Shown here one piece after another: positions 45,633-59,689 of a stretch of DNA of 64,000 nucleotides. A program made the translations under genes and the position numbers. Position 1 is the first letter of the stretch; every line of letters starts with the position of its first letter. The notes below the pieces were generated by a model, which searched no databases, was not told where the DNA came from, and worked only from the letters and a program-made list of their open reading frames with translations. Origin of the DNA: Cymbomonas tetramitiformis (lineage: Eukaryota > Chlorophyta > Pyramimonadophyceae > Pyramimonadales > Pyramimonadaceae); contig LGRX02034661.1 of NCBI GenBank assembly GCA_001247695.2, forward strand, positions 19,286 through 83,285. Direction: 5' to 3'.

Positions 45633-46267
45633 TGATAAGGGCTGAGCTATGCGAGCCCTGTTATAATATTCAATATTATCAATAATCACTGTGCAGTTGA
45701 ACAGCATACACAAGTGAACAATATAGTGGGTTGTGAGTGCAGTCTCTCAGTAGTCAGCTGCTGAAGCACAACGCTTCCTCACTTAAGTACCTACGTCTCC
45801 CATCATCTTAGATGGTACCGCCATTGGGTTGTGAACCCGAGACGTAGGTTGAACGACCAGCATTGTGGAAACGACTAGTTCGTTCATGTTGCGCATGCGT
45901 GTTCTGCACATGCTAAAAGCGAAAGATGGTTCTTGAAGAATCGACAAGATGTATCTTTGCTTTGTCATCTTCGAGTTCGGAGTACGAACTCTTGATGACA
46001 ATGTCATTCAAGTATTTCCTTGAATAATTACAGATGATGTGACATATCATCTGGCGACCTGTACAGTCATCGTCGACTGTAATGACGACTGTCATAATGA
46101 TGTATGACGCGACTCGACGTGTACAGTCGTGATCGATCGTACTGTTGACTGTCATATTAATATATGACACGACATGACATGACATGACATGACATGGTAT
46201 GACATGTCTGACAGGTATGACACGTATGACATGTATGACACATATGTCATCGGTCATGACCCTGACA
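45633..46267 (-). repeat. LTR of minus-strand chromovirus relative, distal copy
   Basis: Plus strand starts TGATAAGGGCTGAGC and ends GACCCTGACA, so the LTR reads TGTCAGGG..CTTATCA on the complement. Carries the same ATGACA array (46160-46250). Directly right of it lies GATCTCCCCTCTT (the reversed polypurine tract). Confidence 0.85.
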
Positions 46268-49130
46268 GATCTCCCCTCTTAAAAGAGTTGTGACCTCACA
46301 ATGGGCATACCTTTGCATATGTCTATGATGTCTTTGTTGTTGTTTCTTCTTTGCTGGTACCGGTCTTCTTACACCGATTTGAGGCGTCCCTCATGGTGTT
46401 TTTAGGTTATTGGGGGGAACTGAGTCCACTTTAGTCCCTCACCTTACAGTTCTTAGGATGTAGCCCACCTTTCTGCAAATCGTATCGTATTTCAGAGTGA
46501 CGTTTGAAGGTTCAATGAAGAGCGTTTTCGTGATACAGATTGACGCTGGATTACTGATTGATCCATACGTTATCGTGTATGTACTAGACGATTCAAAGCA
46601 TCCGAAGTGTACGTTACGGATTATTTGCGCTAGCCGTCGTCGCTTTAGCGAACGATGATCCCACGATTTAACGATTTATAATCGCACGATTCTCGGCCTT
46701 ATATATATGACTGATCGACGAAAACCCTTGGGTACATGTTTCCACAGTTATATATAGTGCACCCAACCCTTCCTCCCCTCCTGAAGCTACTATGGAGGTT
46801 CACAGGCGGCAATGGGGAGCCCGATTTTGGGGGCTTATTTTAATGCAAACGGAGTGGCCCTGCTTAACGGGATCGGACTTATAATTCTTTACCCGGTCTG
46901 CTCAACTCCTCAATATTTGGTCCGGTACGCGCGCTTTGACGAACATCTATCGCGATGAGTGAGAATGAATTCGTCACGTACTAATGTGAAATTTCTTTAG
47001 TCATGTTTGTCAAGCACAACTTAGGATCACAACTCCGTCTACCTCAGTCGATATTTCCGGTAGCTCGGATGACTGGCCAAAAAATCCGATGACAAACCAC
47101 GGTTTTGGCAAAGGTAGCATTTAGCAGTTTTTATTTATCCACAGATATAATATCTCGCATGTGTGCGTATCTGTGCAAGGGTATGATTTACACAAGGCTC
47201 ACTACACCTTAGCAAGGAAGGATCAATTCCTGCTCCTGTCATATCAATTTGATGCAGGGTAAAAAATGTTAGGGATATACCCCGCAGTTCTCGGGTTGCA
47301 GCTTATTGCACCGAAGGTGCATTGCAGTCTTTGGGATGCAGCCCTGCAGTTCTTGGGATGCAGCCCTGATATATATATATATATGACCGATGGACGAAAA
47401 CCTCTTGGGTACATGTTTCCACGGCCTGATTATTATTAGGTCGGCAAGGTATTGGTAAAAGTCATCAGCTATCAGCTTTTGACTCAGAAGCCACAATGTT
47501 ATAGAAGTTGCGACCTATTGTGATCATATGCGGCAGTTATGTCTTTAGCATACGTAGACAATATGATTATGTGGAACTTATAATCCCACTTAAGTTGCAT
47601 CATGATAAATTTATCCAGGTGTTAACAAGTGTTCAGGATTTGATAAGGGGTTGACGCCACACAAGTCAAAGGTCACTGTCTCATAAGGCTCGCCTCAAGT
47701 GTGCGGCTTTGAGGATTAGCGTCCTGGTGAGGCACAGTCATAATGCTTCCTAGTCCATAATGGAGCTGGAAATGAGAATGCTCAAGATATCCGAAGACAG
47801 GAAGGCTTTTGGTTGGCCAGAGTTGCTGTCTAGATGCTTAACCTTGATGGAATGGCATTCGGATATAAACTGTGCAACCATGCATGTGACTTATGCATTG
47901 GTGTATGACTTTGATGAATTGTCTCTTGTCATGAACCTGGAAGGAATGACGGGCAAAAAGCTAGAGTGGCGGATTTACTCACTCGGCTTTGCTGTTTATG
48001 GAATTCGATGCCTGATGGCACAACTGGCAATCCCTTGATCAGATGCTTTCCTAAAGACATTGGCAACAACTTGTGTGCCAGCTTCTCTAGATTTGGGGAG
48101 AAACCATGGATCAACAATTTATTAATCAAAACACATGTATCAAGGTTGATTCATCGAATCCTTCAACTCTTGAATTTCGACAATCAGCATCTCAGGCTGT
48201 TGACGTCAAAGTGATGGTCGTAAGCTTACAATATAGCTTATTTACATTTGAAAAACCATCGTTTTTCTATGTTAGTGCCCTTCATTTAATATGATAGAGC
48301 CGGAGAAATATGCATCTATGATTTCTTCATAATGAACTTTATGTGTCAATAAGTCAAATAAGACTTCATTTGATGTTTCAATCGGCATGATGTACCGTGT
48401 TATCAACTTTATGGCTGCCATATACAGATGCTGGAACTTTTGATAAGATTTTTTAATTTTCCAAGCAAAATCAATGATGTAAATCAATTTGTGGCAGCTG
48501 TATGAAAATGAATGAATCTATACTCTTCCTCCCCCTCGCAAAAAGAGATGTATCAAACCAATCAGATGGTGATGGAGGATGTTATTCAATCATTATTTTA
48601 TGTGAAAAAATGGTTTGATAGAGAATCAGACTGAGATTACTCATCGAATGCTTTAGAGGTAATAATGTCACTCTGAACATTGATTCTCTCTACGTCATAT
48701 TGGCAATATGCCTGACGTTTTTGAATGTGGCAAATGCCAGATGATGTCAAATGCAGTCGCTAGATTGCAGCCCACATACTTTGTCAGTTCAGGGTCACTA
48801 TAGTGTACCCAACTTAGACAACGGTTCTGAAAAATGATTGTCATGATGAACAAAGAATCAGTGATGGTACCGAAGTTAACTTTGGTATCGAAGCTAATGG
48901 AAAGTCAATCAAGAAGTTTCCGTAATGACAACAACTTAGTACGAGTTGTATCTTCGTAGTTGATGGATGGTTGACATGTCATTCATTATTATGAATAGAA
49001 CATGGCATTGCCTAGTGATATGTGTATATTCTTTAGCACATGATCACTTATCTCAATGGTGCCCATTTCATTTTTGGGCAAACACTATTCAGAGACTTGT
49101 TATGATAAGAAGTATGAATGATGATAATAA

Positions 49131-49762
49131 TGATAAGGGCTGAGCTATGCGAGCCCTGTTATAATATTCAATATTATCAATAATCACTGTGCAGTTGAAC
49201 AGCATACACAAGTGAACAATATAGCGGGATGTGAGTGCAGTCTCTCAGTAATCAGCTGCTGAAACACAACGCTTCCTCACTTAAGTACCTACGTCTCCCA
49301 TCATCTTAGATGGTACCGCCATTGGGTTGTGAACCCGAGACGTAGGTTGAACGACCAGCATTGTGGAAACGACTAGTTCGTTCATGCTGCGCATGCGTGT
49401 TCTGCACATGCTAAAAGCGAAAGATGGTTCTTGAAGAATCGACAAGATGTATCTTTGCTTTGTCATCTTCGAGTTCGGGGTACGAACTCTCGATGACAAT
49501 GTTATTCAAGTATTTCCTTGAATAATTACAGATGATGTGACATATCATCTGGCGACCTGTACAGTCATCGTCGACTGTAATGACGACTGTCATAATGTAT
49601 GACGCGACTCGACGTGTACAGTCGTGATCGATCGTACTGTCGACTGTCATATTAATATATGACACGACATGACATGACATGACATGACATGATATGACAT
49701 GTCTGACAGGTATGACACGTATGACATGTATGACACATATGTCATCGGTCATGACCCTGACA
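49131..49762 (-). repeat. LTR of minus-strand chromovirus relative, proximal copy
   Basis: 632 bp, same borders as 45633-46267 (TGATAAGGGC..CCCTGACA on the plus strand) and the same internal landmarks. Confidence 0.85.
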
Positions 49763-52613
49763 GATCTCCCCTCTTAAAAGAGTTGTGACCTCACAATGGG
49801 CATACCTTTGTATATGTCTATGATGTCTTTGTTGTTGTTTCTTCTTTGCTGGTACCAGTCTTCTTACACCGATTTGATGAGGCGTCCCTCATGGTGTTTT
49901 TAGGTTATTGGGGGGAACTGAGTCCACTTTAGTCCCTCACCTTACAGTTCTTAGGATGTAGCCCACCTTTCTGCAAATCGTATCGTATTTCAGAGTGACG
50001 TTTGAAGGTTCAATGAAGAGCGTTTTCGTGATACAGATTGACGCTGGATTACTGATTGATCCATACGTTATCGTGTATGTACTAGACGATTCAAAGCATC
50101 CGAAGTGTACGTTACGGATTATTTGCGCTAGCCGTCGTCGCTTTAGCGAACGATGATCCCACGATTTAACAATTTATAATCGCACGATTCTCGGCCTTAT
50201 ATATATGACTGATCGACGAAAACCCTTGGGTACATGTTTCCACAGTTATATATAGTGCACCCAACCCTTCCTCCCCTCCTGAAGCTACTATGGAGGTTCA
50301 CAGGCGGCAATGGGGAGCCCGATTTTTGGGGCTTATTTTAATGCAAACGGAGTGGCCCTGCTTAACGGGATTGGACTTATAATCCTTTACCCGGTCTGCT
50401 CAACTCCTCAATATTTGGTCCGGTACGCGCGCTTTGACGAACATCTATCGCGATGAGTGAGAATGGATTCGTCACGTACTAATGTGAAATTTCTTTAGTC
50501 ATGTTTGTCAAGCACAACTTAGGATCACAACTCCGTCTACCTCAGTCGATATCTCCGGTAGCTCGGATGACTGGCCAAAAATCCGATGACAAACCACGGT
50601 TTTGGCAAAGGTAGCATTTAGCAGTTTTTATTTATCCACAGATATGATATCTCGCATGTGTGCGTATCTGTGCAAGGGTATGATTTAAACAAGGCTCACT
50701 ACACCTTAGCAAGGAAGGATCAATTCCTGCTCCTGTCATATCAATTTGATGCAGGGTAAAAAATGTTAGGGATATAACCCTGCGGTTCTCGGGTTGCAGC
50801 TTATTGCACCGAAGGTGCATCGCAGTCTTTGGGATGCAGCCCTGCAGTTCTTGGGATGCAGCCCTGATATATATATATGTGACCGTTGGATGAAAACCTC
50901 TTGGGTACATGTTTCCACGGCCTGATTATTATTTGGTCGGCAATTATTGGCAAAAGTCATCGGCTATCAGCTTTTGACTCAGAAGCCACAATGTTATAGA
51001 AGCTTCGACCTATTGTGATCATATGCGGCAGTTATGCTTTCAGCATACGTAGACAATATGATTATGTGGAACTTATAATCCCACTTAAGTTGCATCATGA
51101 TAAATTTATCCAGGTGTTAACAAGTGTTCAGGATTTGATAAGGGGTTGACGCCACACAAGTCAAAGGTCACTGTCTCATAAGGCTCGCCTCATGTGTGCG
51201 GCTTTGAGGATTAGTGTCTTGGTGAGGCACAGTCATGATGCTTCCTAGTCCATAATGGAGCTGGAAATGAGAATGCTTAAGATATCCGAAGACAGGAAGG
51301 CTTTCAGTTGGCCAGAGTTACTGTCAAGATGCTTAACCTTGATGGAATGGCATTCGGATATAAACTGTGTAACTATGCATGACTTATGCATTGGTATATG
51401 ACTTTGATGAATTGTCTCTTGTCATGAACCTGGAAGGAATGACGGGCAAAAAGCTAGAGTGGCGGATTTACTCACTCGGCTTTGCTGTTTATGGAATTCG
51501 ATGCCTGATGGCACAACTGGCAATCCCTTGATCAGATGCTTTCCTAAAGACATTGGCAACAACTTGTGTGCCAGCTTCTCTAGATTTGGGGAGAAACCAT
51601 GGATCAACAATTTATTAATCAAAACACATGTATCAAGGTTGATTCATCGAATCCTTCAACTCTTGAATTTCGACAATCAGCATCTCAGGCTGTTGACGTC
51701 AAAGTGATGGTCGTAAGCTTACAATATAGCTTATTCGCATTTGAAAAACCATCGTTCTCCTATGTCAGTGCCCTTCATATAATATGATAGAGCCGGAGAA
51801 ATATGCATCTATGATTTCTTCATAATGAACTTTATGTGTCAATAAGTCAAATAAGACTTCATTTGATGTTTCAATCGGCATGATGTACCGTGTTATCAAC
51901 TTTATGGCTGCCATATACAGATGCTAGAACTTTTGATAAGATTTTTTAATTTTCCAAGCAAAATCAATGATGTAAATCAATATGTGGCAAGCAGCTGTAT
52001 GAAGAATGAATGAATCTATACTCCTTCCTCCCCCTTTTAAAAAGAGGTGCATCAAACCAATCAGATGGTGATGGAGAATGCTATTCAATCATTATGTCAT
52101 GTGAAAATGGTTTGATAGAGAATCAGACTGAGATTACTCATCGAATGCTTTAGAGGTAACAATGTCAATCTGAACATTGATTCTCTCTACGTCATATTGG
52201 CAGTATGCCTGACGTTTTTGAATGTGGCAAATGCCAGATGATGTCAAATGCAGTCGTTGGGTTGCAGCCCACATACTTTGTCAATTCAGGGTCACTATAG
52301 TGTACCCAACTTAGACAATGGTTCTGAAAAATGATTGTCATGATGAACAAAGAATCAGTGATGGTACCGAAGTTAACTTTTGGTATCGAAGCTAATGGAG
52401 AGTCAATCTAGAAGTGTCCGTAATGACAACAACTTACTACGAGTTGTATTTTCGTAGTTGATGGATGGCTGACATGTCATTCATTATGAATAGAACATGG
52501 CATTGCCTAGTGATATGTGTATATTCTTCAGCACATGATAATTTATCTCAATGGTGCCCATTTTATTTTTGGGCAAACATTTTTCAGAGACTTGTTATGA
52601 TAAAGAAGTATGA

Positions 52614-55600
52614 ATGATGGATGTGTCATTTCAATCCGATAGAATTGTGACTTGTTGATGACTATAAAATTTCTGCCACTTTCCAGAATGAGGATGAACT
52701 GCGCTTGGAAACCAGCTGCAGATTGCGGTGGTCTGGCTTTTCCCAAGACTTCGTGGCCTAATGGTCGAGGCAACAAATTTCTAAACATTCCAGAATGAAC
52801 TTTCAGAGAGTCATGATTCCTCAATGAAGCATGCGTGTCTTATGTGCCAGAATGATATGAACCACAAGTATGATGTCAATCTATACGTGGATGGTTTATA
52901 CCATTATATGCTATTCCACAAATAAGATAGTGATGTCAGAATGAAAACTTTGGACAATTGCAACTCAGTACATACCTGAGTGCATTCAAATCCACTTGTA
53001 TGCTCAGAATCTGAATCTAATGTACTTGTATATGTACAGGATAGAATATATTTTCTATGTGATTCTGGATTCAGGAACTAGAGTCAATGAAAAACTCCTT
53101 TCCTATTTCAGAGGATGAAACCTTTATTCTTTAGGTGCAATACCTTATCTTACAAGTTTCAATCGATTTTTTCAAATATGTCACTTATGGTGATCAGACT
53201 GGTCAATTTTACAGCATAACCATTCCCCTCGCTGAAGGAGATGACTCCCATCATAGGGTGGTATTTTGGCTGTTTTCTTGACACATGGAAAACATGAGTA
53301 ACTCTTGGACAATGTTGGGATAAACATCCTAGATTAGCTGTGCTTGATCGCTCTATGCCCAAGAATGACCGAAGAGATTGCTTGCCATTTTTCAGCCATA
53401 TAGCGTGGAGGCTGCTTAACAACGGTTGGGTCATAAGCTATATAGCTATGCAGCTATATCGGAGGCTGAATAGCCATGATTGCACAGACTCTGTCTTTCA
53501 TGATGAATAGACCTTTGAGAAATGGTGTATGAAAAATCAATTGACAACAATTCAACCTTTTGGTATGATGGAGAGCTGATGATCTTTGTTGCACTTCAAT
53601 TGTTTATTGTGCACTAATGAAATGCCTCGTGATATATAATCTCACAGAATAGGCATTGCTCAATGGCGATATGATCAGATATGTAATGATCAATGAAGAC
53701 AAGATGATTGGTATGGCTCATTCAGTAGGTATAATTACCTCAAAGAGATGCCAATACACGGATACATATCAAGACATAAGGGCAATAGGCTTTTGTATAG
53801 CCTTCAAGACAACTAGCATTTATGCTGCATTGGTCAGCTCAGTGGCTTTGACCTATCTCGGTGTTGTACTCAGGCCGTGGCCTGCATATTGCATTGAGTA
53901 CTCTTGACACCTTTAATGATACAATCAGATGATGTGTATGAAATATCAGAATGGTTGCCCTTTTCAATGATCATCGGTGGCAGAGGCAATAGTGCTTGCA
54001 CCGTGTCAATATACAATTCTAGTCTGGATACATGCTAGACTGAATGTATACAATGTCTAGGTCTTCAAAATCAAGCTCATATGTATGTCATGGCTGATGT
54101 ATGTGTCAACTTCATGGAGTTCTGCATGGTTTGACTATATACAGTCAGGCTTACCAAAACAAAAACAATGATGCAACTTACTTGTTTTATTATTTGTCTT
54201 TATTATTTATTTGGTTTTTAGTTGTATTTCTAGCTTACCTTCTTCCCCCCTCAAGGAAGTGTATTGCTAGGCGGTTGTCAAGCGCCGTTCAAATACAACA
54301 GAGGTCCGACCTCTATGTGATGACATGGAAGCTTTCTATGAAGCTGGATAGCAGTTCTCGGGTTGCAGCCCATTGCACCAAGGTGCATTGCAGTTATTGG
54401 GATGCAGCCCGAATCCACGTCATCAGCGTGGGTCATATAATGCCCAAGCATGTGGTGTATATATATAACACTACCCTTCAGCAGCGAAGTGGTTTGCTAT
54501 TACCATCATCATATGCTGTGGGATATCAAATATATGATTAGAGAGCATGGATATATATATATATATGTACCATGTTTGTCAATATCGGAGAGACTATGTC
54601 TTCTTTAAAATCCTCATGACTATATGTATAATGGTGTTATACTAATGTCAACACCTTCTCTCTGAGTGATTTATTGATTTAGATGTGATGTCGTGGCATA
54701 AAATATGTCCACGTCATTGGCACAAGTCATGTTGTGTCCATGCATACACGATCTTAGCGCAGGTCACAATACAGTGCCCGAGCATACGCGATTTTAGCGT
54801 AGGTCACTTTGTGCCTCCAATATATATTACTCATCTTTGTGAGTCTAGACAGCATTGTGCTGATTGCAATGCTTTCGGTTCTCTGGTGACTTATATAGCA
54901 CAGATTATGCCAATGTGGTGATCAGTCCAGTGCAATATTTTGTCACCGGAATGTACAGGGATTGTGAATGATTGCAATCCAGCCGGAGGAATAATCTCAA
55001 CAGCTATTCTGTATTAATGAATGCATCGGAGTTATACTCATTTCGATGATTCGAAACCCATGTCATTTGTGATAATGACAACTCATATGAATATATAGGG
55101 TTTTTATTAGAATGCTTTTATGTGATGTCAATATATTATGAACAATTCACTTGCATCTCAGGACAAGGGAGTTATGCTCGGAAGGTCTTGAATGGTGGTC
55201 TTTCAACAGTTATCAGCTGTTATTCTGGTGCCACATTCTGCCTTCAGCACTGGGACTATATCATCCAATCTTACAGCGATACACTTGTCCTTCCCACTCT
55301 TATGTGCGGCTATAGTGCCAAAGTGTATCAGGTGGGACATATATATACATATATACATTATATAACTGTCATCTTCTGATCCAGAAAATGCAATTAAGCA
55401 TGGTATCAGGTTATATATTATGTATATAGTTCAGCATTCCGAACTTACTCGAGGATGTAAATGCTGAGCAATAGTCAACTTATAGTCATTGGGATATAGT
55501 TTCCCATCCGAGTTTACACTTTATTAGTGATGGTGGATTTAACGTTGTACAGATTTCAACGTTACTTATGGATGCAGTGGTTTTATCAAAAGCAATCCAT

Positions 55601-55639
55601 CAGAAATCACCAGATCGGAATATAAATGGATATGTATGT
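52614..55639 (-). other. Decayed body of the minus-strand chromovirus relative
   Basis: Only scattered recognisable traces: the RT piece at 53345-53570, a GCAGTTCTCGGGTTGCAGCCC motif near 54355-54420 shared with 47275-47370 and 50780-50865, and the reversed GAAGAAGG purine run near 54240. No intact gene. Plus-strand frames here (for example 53656-53907 and 54101-54541) show no domain and are probably chance. Confidence 0.5.
53345..53570 (-). pseudogene. Degenerate Ty3/gypsy RT fragment
   Basis: The nucleotide sequence matches 290-490 of this window (CCCAAGAATGACCGAAG, GGAGGCTG, AACGGTTGGG, ACTCTGTCTT, GGCTGAATAGCCATGA) and hence the RT connection region, but with stops, indels and a short TATAGCTA duplication. 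It marks the body of the minus-strand element. Confidence 0.75.
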
Positions 55640-57945
55640 AATCTTATCCACCTTCTTCCCCCTTGAGGAAGTGTGAACACATAGGCAGTCAGTCGCCTAT
55701 ATACCGTATAGCTCAAAGCTTACAGCTTATAGCTTATAGCTTGCAAGTAGCTCATACAGCTTTAGGGTTGTTGCTTAACAGTTCTTGGGTTGTTGCCCGC
55801 AGTAATATCATGTCTGTGCTGATTCAGCATGATATAATAATGCCAAAAAAACGAAGTTCTTCGAAATAATGGCGGCATATTAGGGCATGTGTGGTTATAG
55901 TGGCCCTATTATCCAATACAGTGATTAGGGTGTTACATGATATCAGTAACCCTAATACATGTAAAAAATATGCAGTATAATGTTTTTGCAAAGATTTTTA
56001 AGCAAAACTGCATTTAATATTTACATGGACGTAAGGTGGTTTTCAGGAGGTACGTTACACCCCCTGTCACACACATTTAAATTTAGGGTTGTTACAGGGC
56101 GTTACACATGCTATTGTGCTCAGGGATTATTATTTGATGTATAAATATTCATTTCAGCAAAAAAAATCAATCCGAATTTTTCAAAATGTGTTTCACGTAC
56201 AGCATTTTGAGAGATATATCGTTACAGCGATATGTCTACCCCTATATATTACATAGCTAATATCTAGGGTGTTACACGAGATATGACATGTGTCATTATG
56301 ATTTCCTGATACCTTAATAGGTATAAAATCATAATTTCATATAAAATGGGCACACATTTTTCGTTTTGAAATCATGCGTGGAGCATTTTCACCCATTTTA
56401 TAGCTTTTTCAGCCGTATATATATATATATCATATCTCAGTGTGTGTGTGAGTTGCAAGCTAAATAAATGCTGCAACATTCTTCACGTTTGCACATGATA
56501 ATTTTCATGGCACAATAGTGAATATATCAAAAATTCAACATGTATGGTGAACATGAAATATGGGTTTTTCTGATTGAAACCCATGGAGGCAATTGCACTC
56601 TCTGGTGATATAAAGATAAATCAACTGCAAATGGATTCACAGTTGTGTCAGATCCTGAGATATATTTGAATGTACACAACGAGTATATCAAGTGATATCT
56701 CTGTGTTCAAATACATCTGGACACTGCTAGATATAATCTGAGCAGTATTTACACAACACCATGTTTGTGTGTGTATGTCCAAAACCTTTGTCAGTTCATT
56801 TATGGTTGCTGATCTGAGTTGGTACATGCATGTGAGTGATCAGTTCTGCATCAACTGTCATAATGCAATGTAGATTTTGATGTTGCTCCAGCGATAGTGA
56901 ATATGGCATGGGCAGTGCTCAGCAGTTACCAGCTGCATATTGAGCACTGATACTGCCTTCGGGTCTGGAGATATTCTCCATCCAGCCCTATAGCATGTTG
57001 TTTAATCCTGTTACCATTACTATCGCCATCGCTGACATCCAGTACGCACATGTGTTTACTGGATGTTATCCACATTATTGTATACATTGTTATTAGTATA
57101 TTCATTCTGGGTCAGTGAATGTCAATGTATAATGAATGCTAGTGTTTGTGCAGTGTATAGTACTGCTGATTAGTACTGGTGTGTGTGTGTGTTTGTTGGC
57201 ACACACTTTGCAGTATCTTTATGGATATCACAATATCCTAACAATCATGCAGACAGTCAGCATACCACGTACTGATTACATCTAACATGATATATATAGT
57301 TTAGTGATGGTTGTAATTCCATGATACTCTCATTATGAAATGAGTTGCTGATAGATTTTATATGAAGCTCAGGTGAGCATTCCTTCTAGTAATCCACCAT
57401 AGAATGTATATGTTACCTGGAGAGCATCTCGGCTCCACCAGGACACGACAAACTAGTTATGGTGTTGAGACTACTTTCAGGCACCCTTTGCAACATATAT
57501 TCGAATATAGTCTAGCATTCACTGCAATATGCTTGTGGTCTATGCACCACAGCTGTTATCGTGATCAAGCTGTGCAGTATTATAAAGTATGTACCATTCA
57601 TAACATTGCAGTAATTCAGAGTATGATGTGTGCATGATATAGGAATGTATGCACTGTATATTGATGATTGCTGTAAGTGAATGGGTATATGTGTGTGTGT
57701 GCTGCGACAATATTATACTGCAAGCATAGGATGTCATCAGATGTCAATTATGCATGTATCCAGAATATGCTTGCGAGTATTAGTAATTTTGAAGAGTATT
57801 TTGATGCAAGTGTATATTGTAAAGTTGATCACAGCATCATATTGACATTATCATCGTCATCAATTGAAATCATTCATAGCGCGCTGCAAATAACTTATAC
57901 ATTAGGGCACGCTGATGATTGCGAACAGTGCGACGCGTGTAAATA
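55640..57945 (-). repeat. Leader region of the minus-strand chromovirus relative
   Basis: Reverse complement matches the leader of the main element (about 16670-17124 and 23418-25695) in order: CACTTCCT-GAGG-GGAAGAAGGTGG, CAGCACAGACATGA, TTGATCACG-TAACA-CTG and others. It lacks the 6.3-kb transposon and the GC-rich island present in the main copy. Homology ends at about 57945, so this element lost its 5' LTR. Confidence 0.75.
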
Positions 57946-59689
57946 ATTGAGAAATTTATTTCTAAATTATTTTGGAAGTACGGGGGAGAAAATTTCTGCT
58001 TGCAAAAAATGAGCCCGAGGCTCGACGAGGACTTGTGAATTTTTTGCGGATTTTCTCCCGAGGATTTCTCAAGGCAGAGCCGAGCAATCCGCGGGGTCGA
58101 CTTCTCTGTGTTCTGATTGGTTACGGAGTCACGGGGGAACCGTGACAGTTGAGTCAGATCTGTGTTCAGGCAGAGCCAGAACACAGAGGTGCTTTCTGAT
58201 TGGTTGAGTGACATCTGTGTCCATGCGGAGCATGCGACACAGATGGCCAGTTTGCGAGTTTGTGTCGCTTGGGCGGAGCCCGTGACCACTTAGCAACACT
58301 TGGGCGGAGCCCGTGAAGATGAAGAGACTTTCGGAGCTTTTGAAATAAGCTGCGACAGTTCACTTCACTTCATTCTGCGAGAACTTCGGGCTCCGAGTCT
58401 ACCAATTCAAAAAGTTTCGTTTGAAATTTCAAACTTTTTCGAAGTTCTCGCAGAATCCGTCGACGGATGGTCGGACGTAAGAGTCTGAAAGGAATGCGCT
58501 GCGAGTCGAAGCGGGGACGGGCGTATCGCCGTGCCGCGAGTTACGAACACGCAGGTTTGAGAAGGGTTTTTCGTTTGGTTTGCGATTTTGTTTGCGCGAG
58601 TGTTTGAGTTGACTATCTGTTAGATTCGGGGACGCACGCGTTGATGTGAACGTACGCAATGGCTTGGAATATATTGACTGGCATCGGATCCGGGCGCAGT
58701 CTGTGTGCGTCGCTCACTGAGGGCCGTTTTCCTATTGGAACGGCTGTCATGGAGGCGGCGAAGCGGTGTTAAATGACTTGTTCAACTTCTTTCGTTTTTT
58801 TCGAGTTTGCGCAAAGTGCCGCAGGCTTCGGAGGCTTTCGCGCGGGAATGGAGAAGCACGCACGCTGGCGACGGAGATATGCGGAAAAGGTAAAGTCAGA
58901 TTTCTTAGAGGGGTTCTTCGGGAAGGATGATGTAGGGAAGACAAGGAAGAAGGCGAAACGCTAGAGCGCGTTTATTGGGGTAAGTTTCACGTTCGTTGCA
59001 CCGGCGTGGGACGTGTGGAAATTTGAGCTGGGAGTCAGAACCGCGGTGCAGCGAGTGCGCGCGAGTCCTTGCTGAGGGGATGGGGCAAGAAACGAACACG
59101 TTGTTTCGCGGCGGTTATGATTAGCGTTTTGCGCTTTTGTTTGCGCAAGTCTGCACCTTTGCTTTCGAATTCAGGTCTGTGCAGTACGTGTGGAGGCGAC
59201 GCGGAGGCGAGTTATCGGCGGTTGCGACGTCTTGGAGGTACGTGTTGGATGGTGGGGCCGTTGCGACGGCAGCAGCGTGGTGTTGTGCTGTAATTTTTGG
59301 TCAGGTACTTGCGCGTGGAGCCGTGGTGAAAGAAAATTGAGGTAGCAGTGAGAACGAATTGCAGGGTCCAATGAGTTGTGAGTGCGTTTGAGTGGTTGGG
59401 CAGTGGAGCCTGTGATGATGAAGGAAAGAAGAGTTTGTTTCTGGAGAATTGATCCTACAGGAAGCGAGGTTCCGGGAGGACGTACTCCTGGGAAACACAG
59501 AAGTCTGGACGTTGAAACTGCCAGGAAATAGATGCAGGAAGTGTGCCCGGCATATCTGCTCAGGGACTGGTTTTAGAGTTGTCGAGTGAAAAGTGAAAAA
59601 CGGGATGGTGCACGATTTGATTAAGCCTGTGGAGTTTCTTTTGTGAATGACAATTGTGAGTTTTGAAAGTAAGAAGGTTGCCTTTGTGG
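57946..59689. other. GC-richer block, no intact gene
   Basis: Composition changes at 57946. Contains repeated GGGCGGAGCCCGTGA (58273 and 58302) and GGCAGAGCC words, an inverted repeat at 58373-58455, and short frames without domains. Its position directly before a DIRS-like RT fragment suggests it is the 5' part of that element's remains. Confidence 0.45.
58373..58455. repeat. Inverted repeat able to form a hairpin
   Basis: Arms TTCTGCGAGAACTTCG (58373-58388) and its perfect complement (58440-58455) enclose a second inverted pair, AAAAAGTTT..AAACTTTTT. Confidence 0.8.

Larger units (their letters stand above)
45633..52613 (-). repeat. Tandem duplication, period 3498 bp
   Basis: Unit 1 is 45633-49130 (LTR plus 2.86-kb 3' region) and unit 2 is 49131 to about 52613. 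Landmarks recur at constant spacing: LTR starts 45633/49131, polypurine tracts 46268/49763, and the GGAATGACGGGCAAAAAGC block 47944/51437. The units differ by scattered substitutions and small indels. The 3' regions are non-coding apart from short frames common to both. Unit 2 runs on past 52613 into unique element sequence, so unit 1 is the added copy. Confidence 0.85.
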
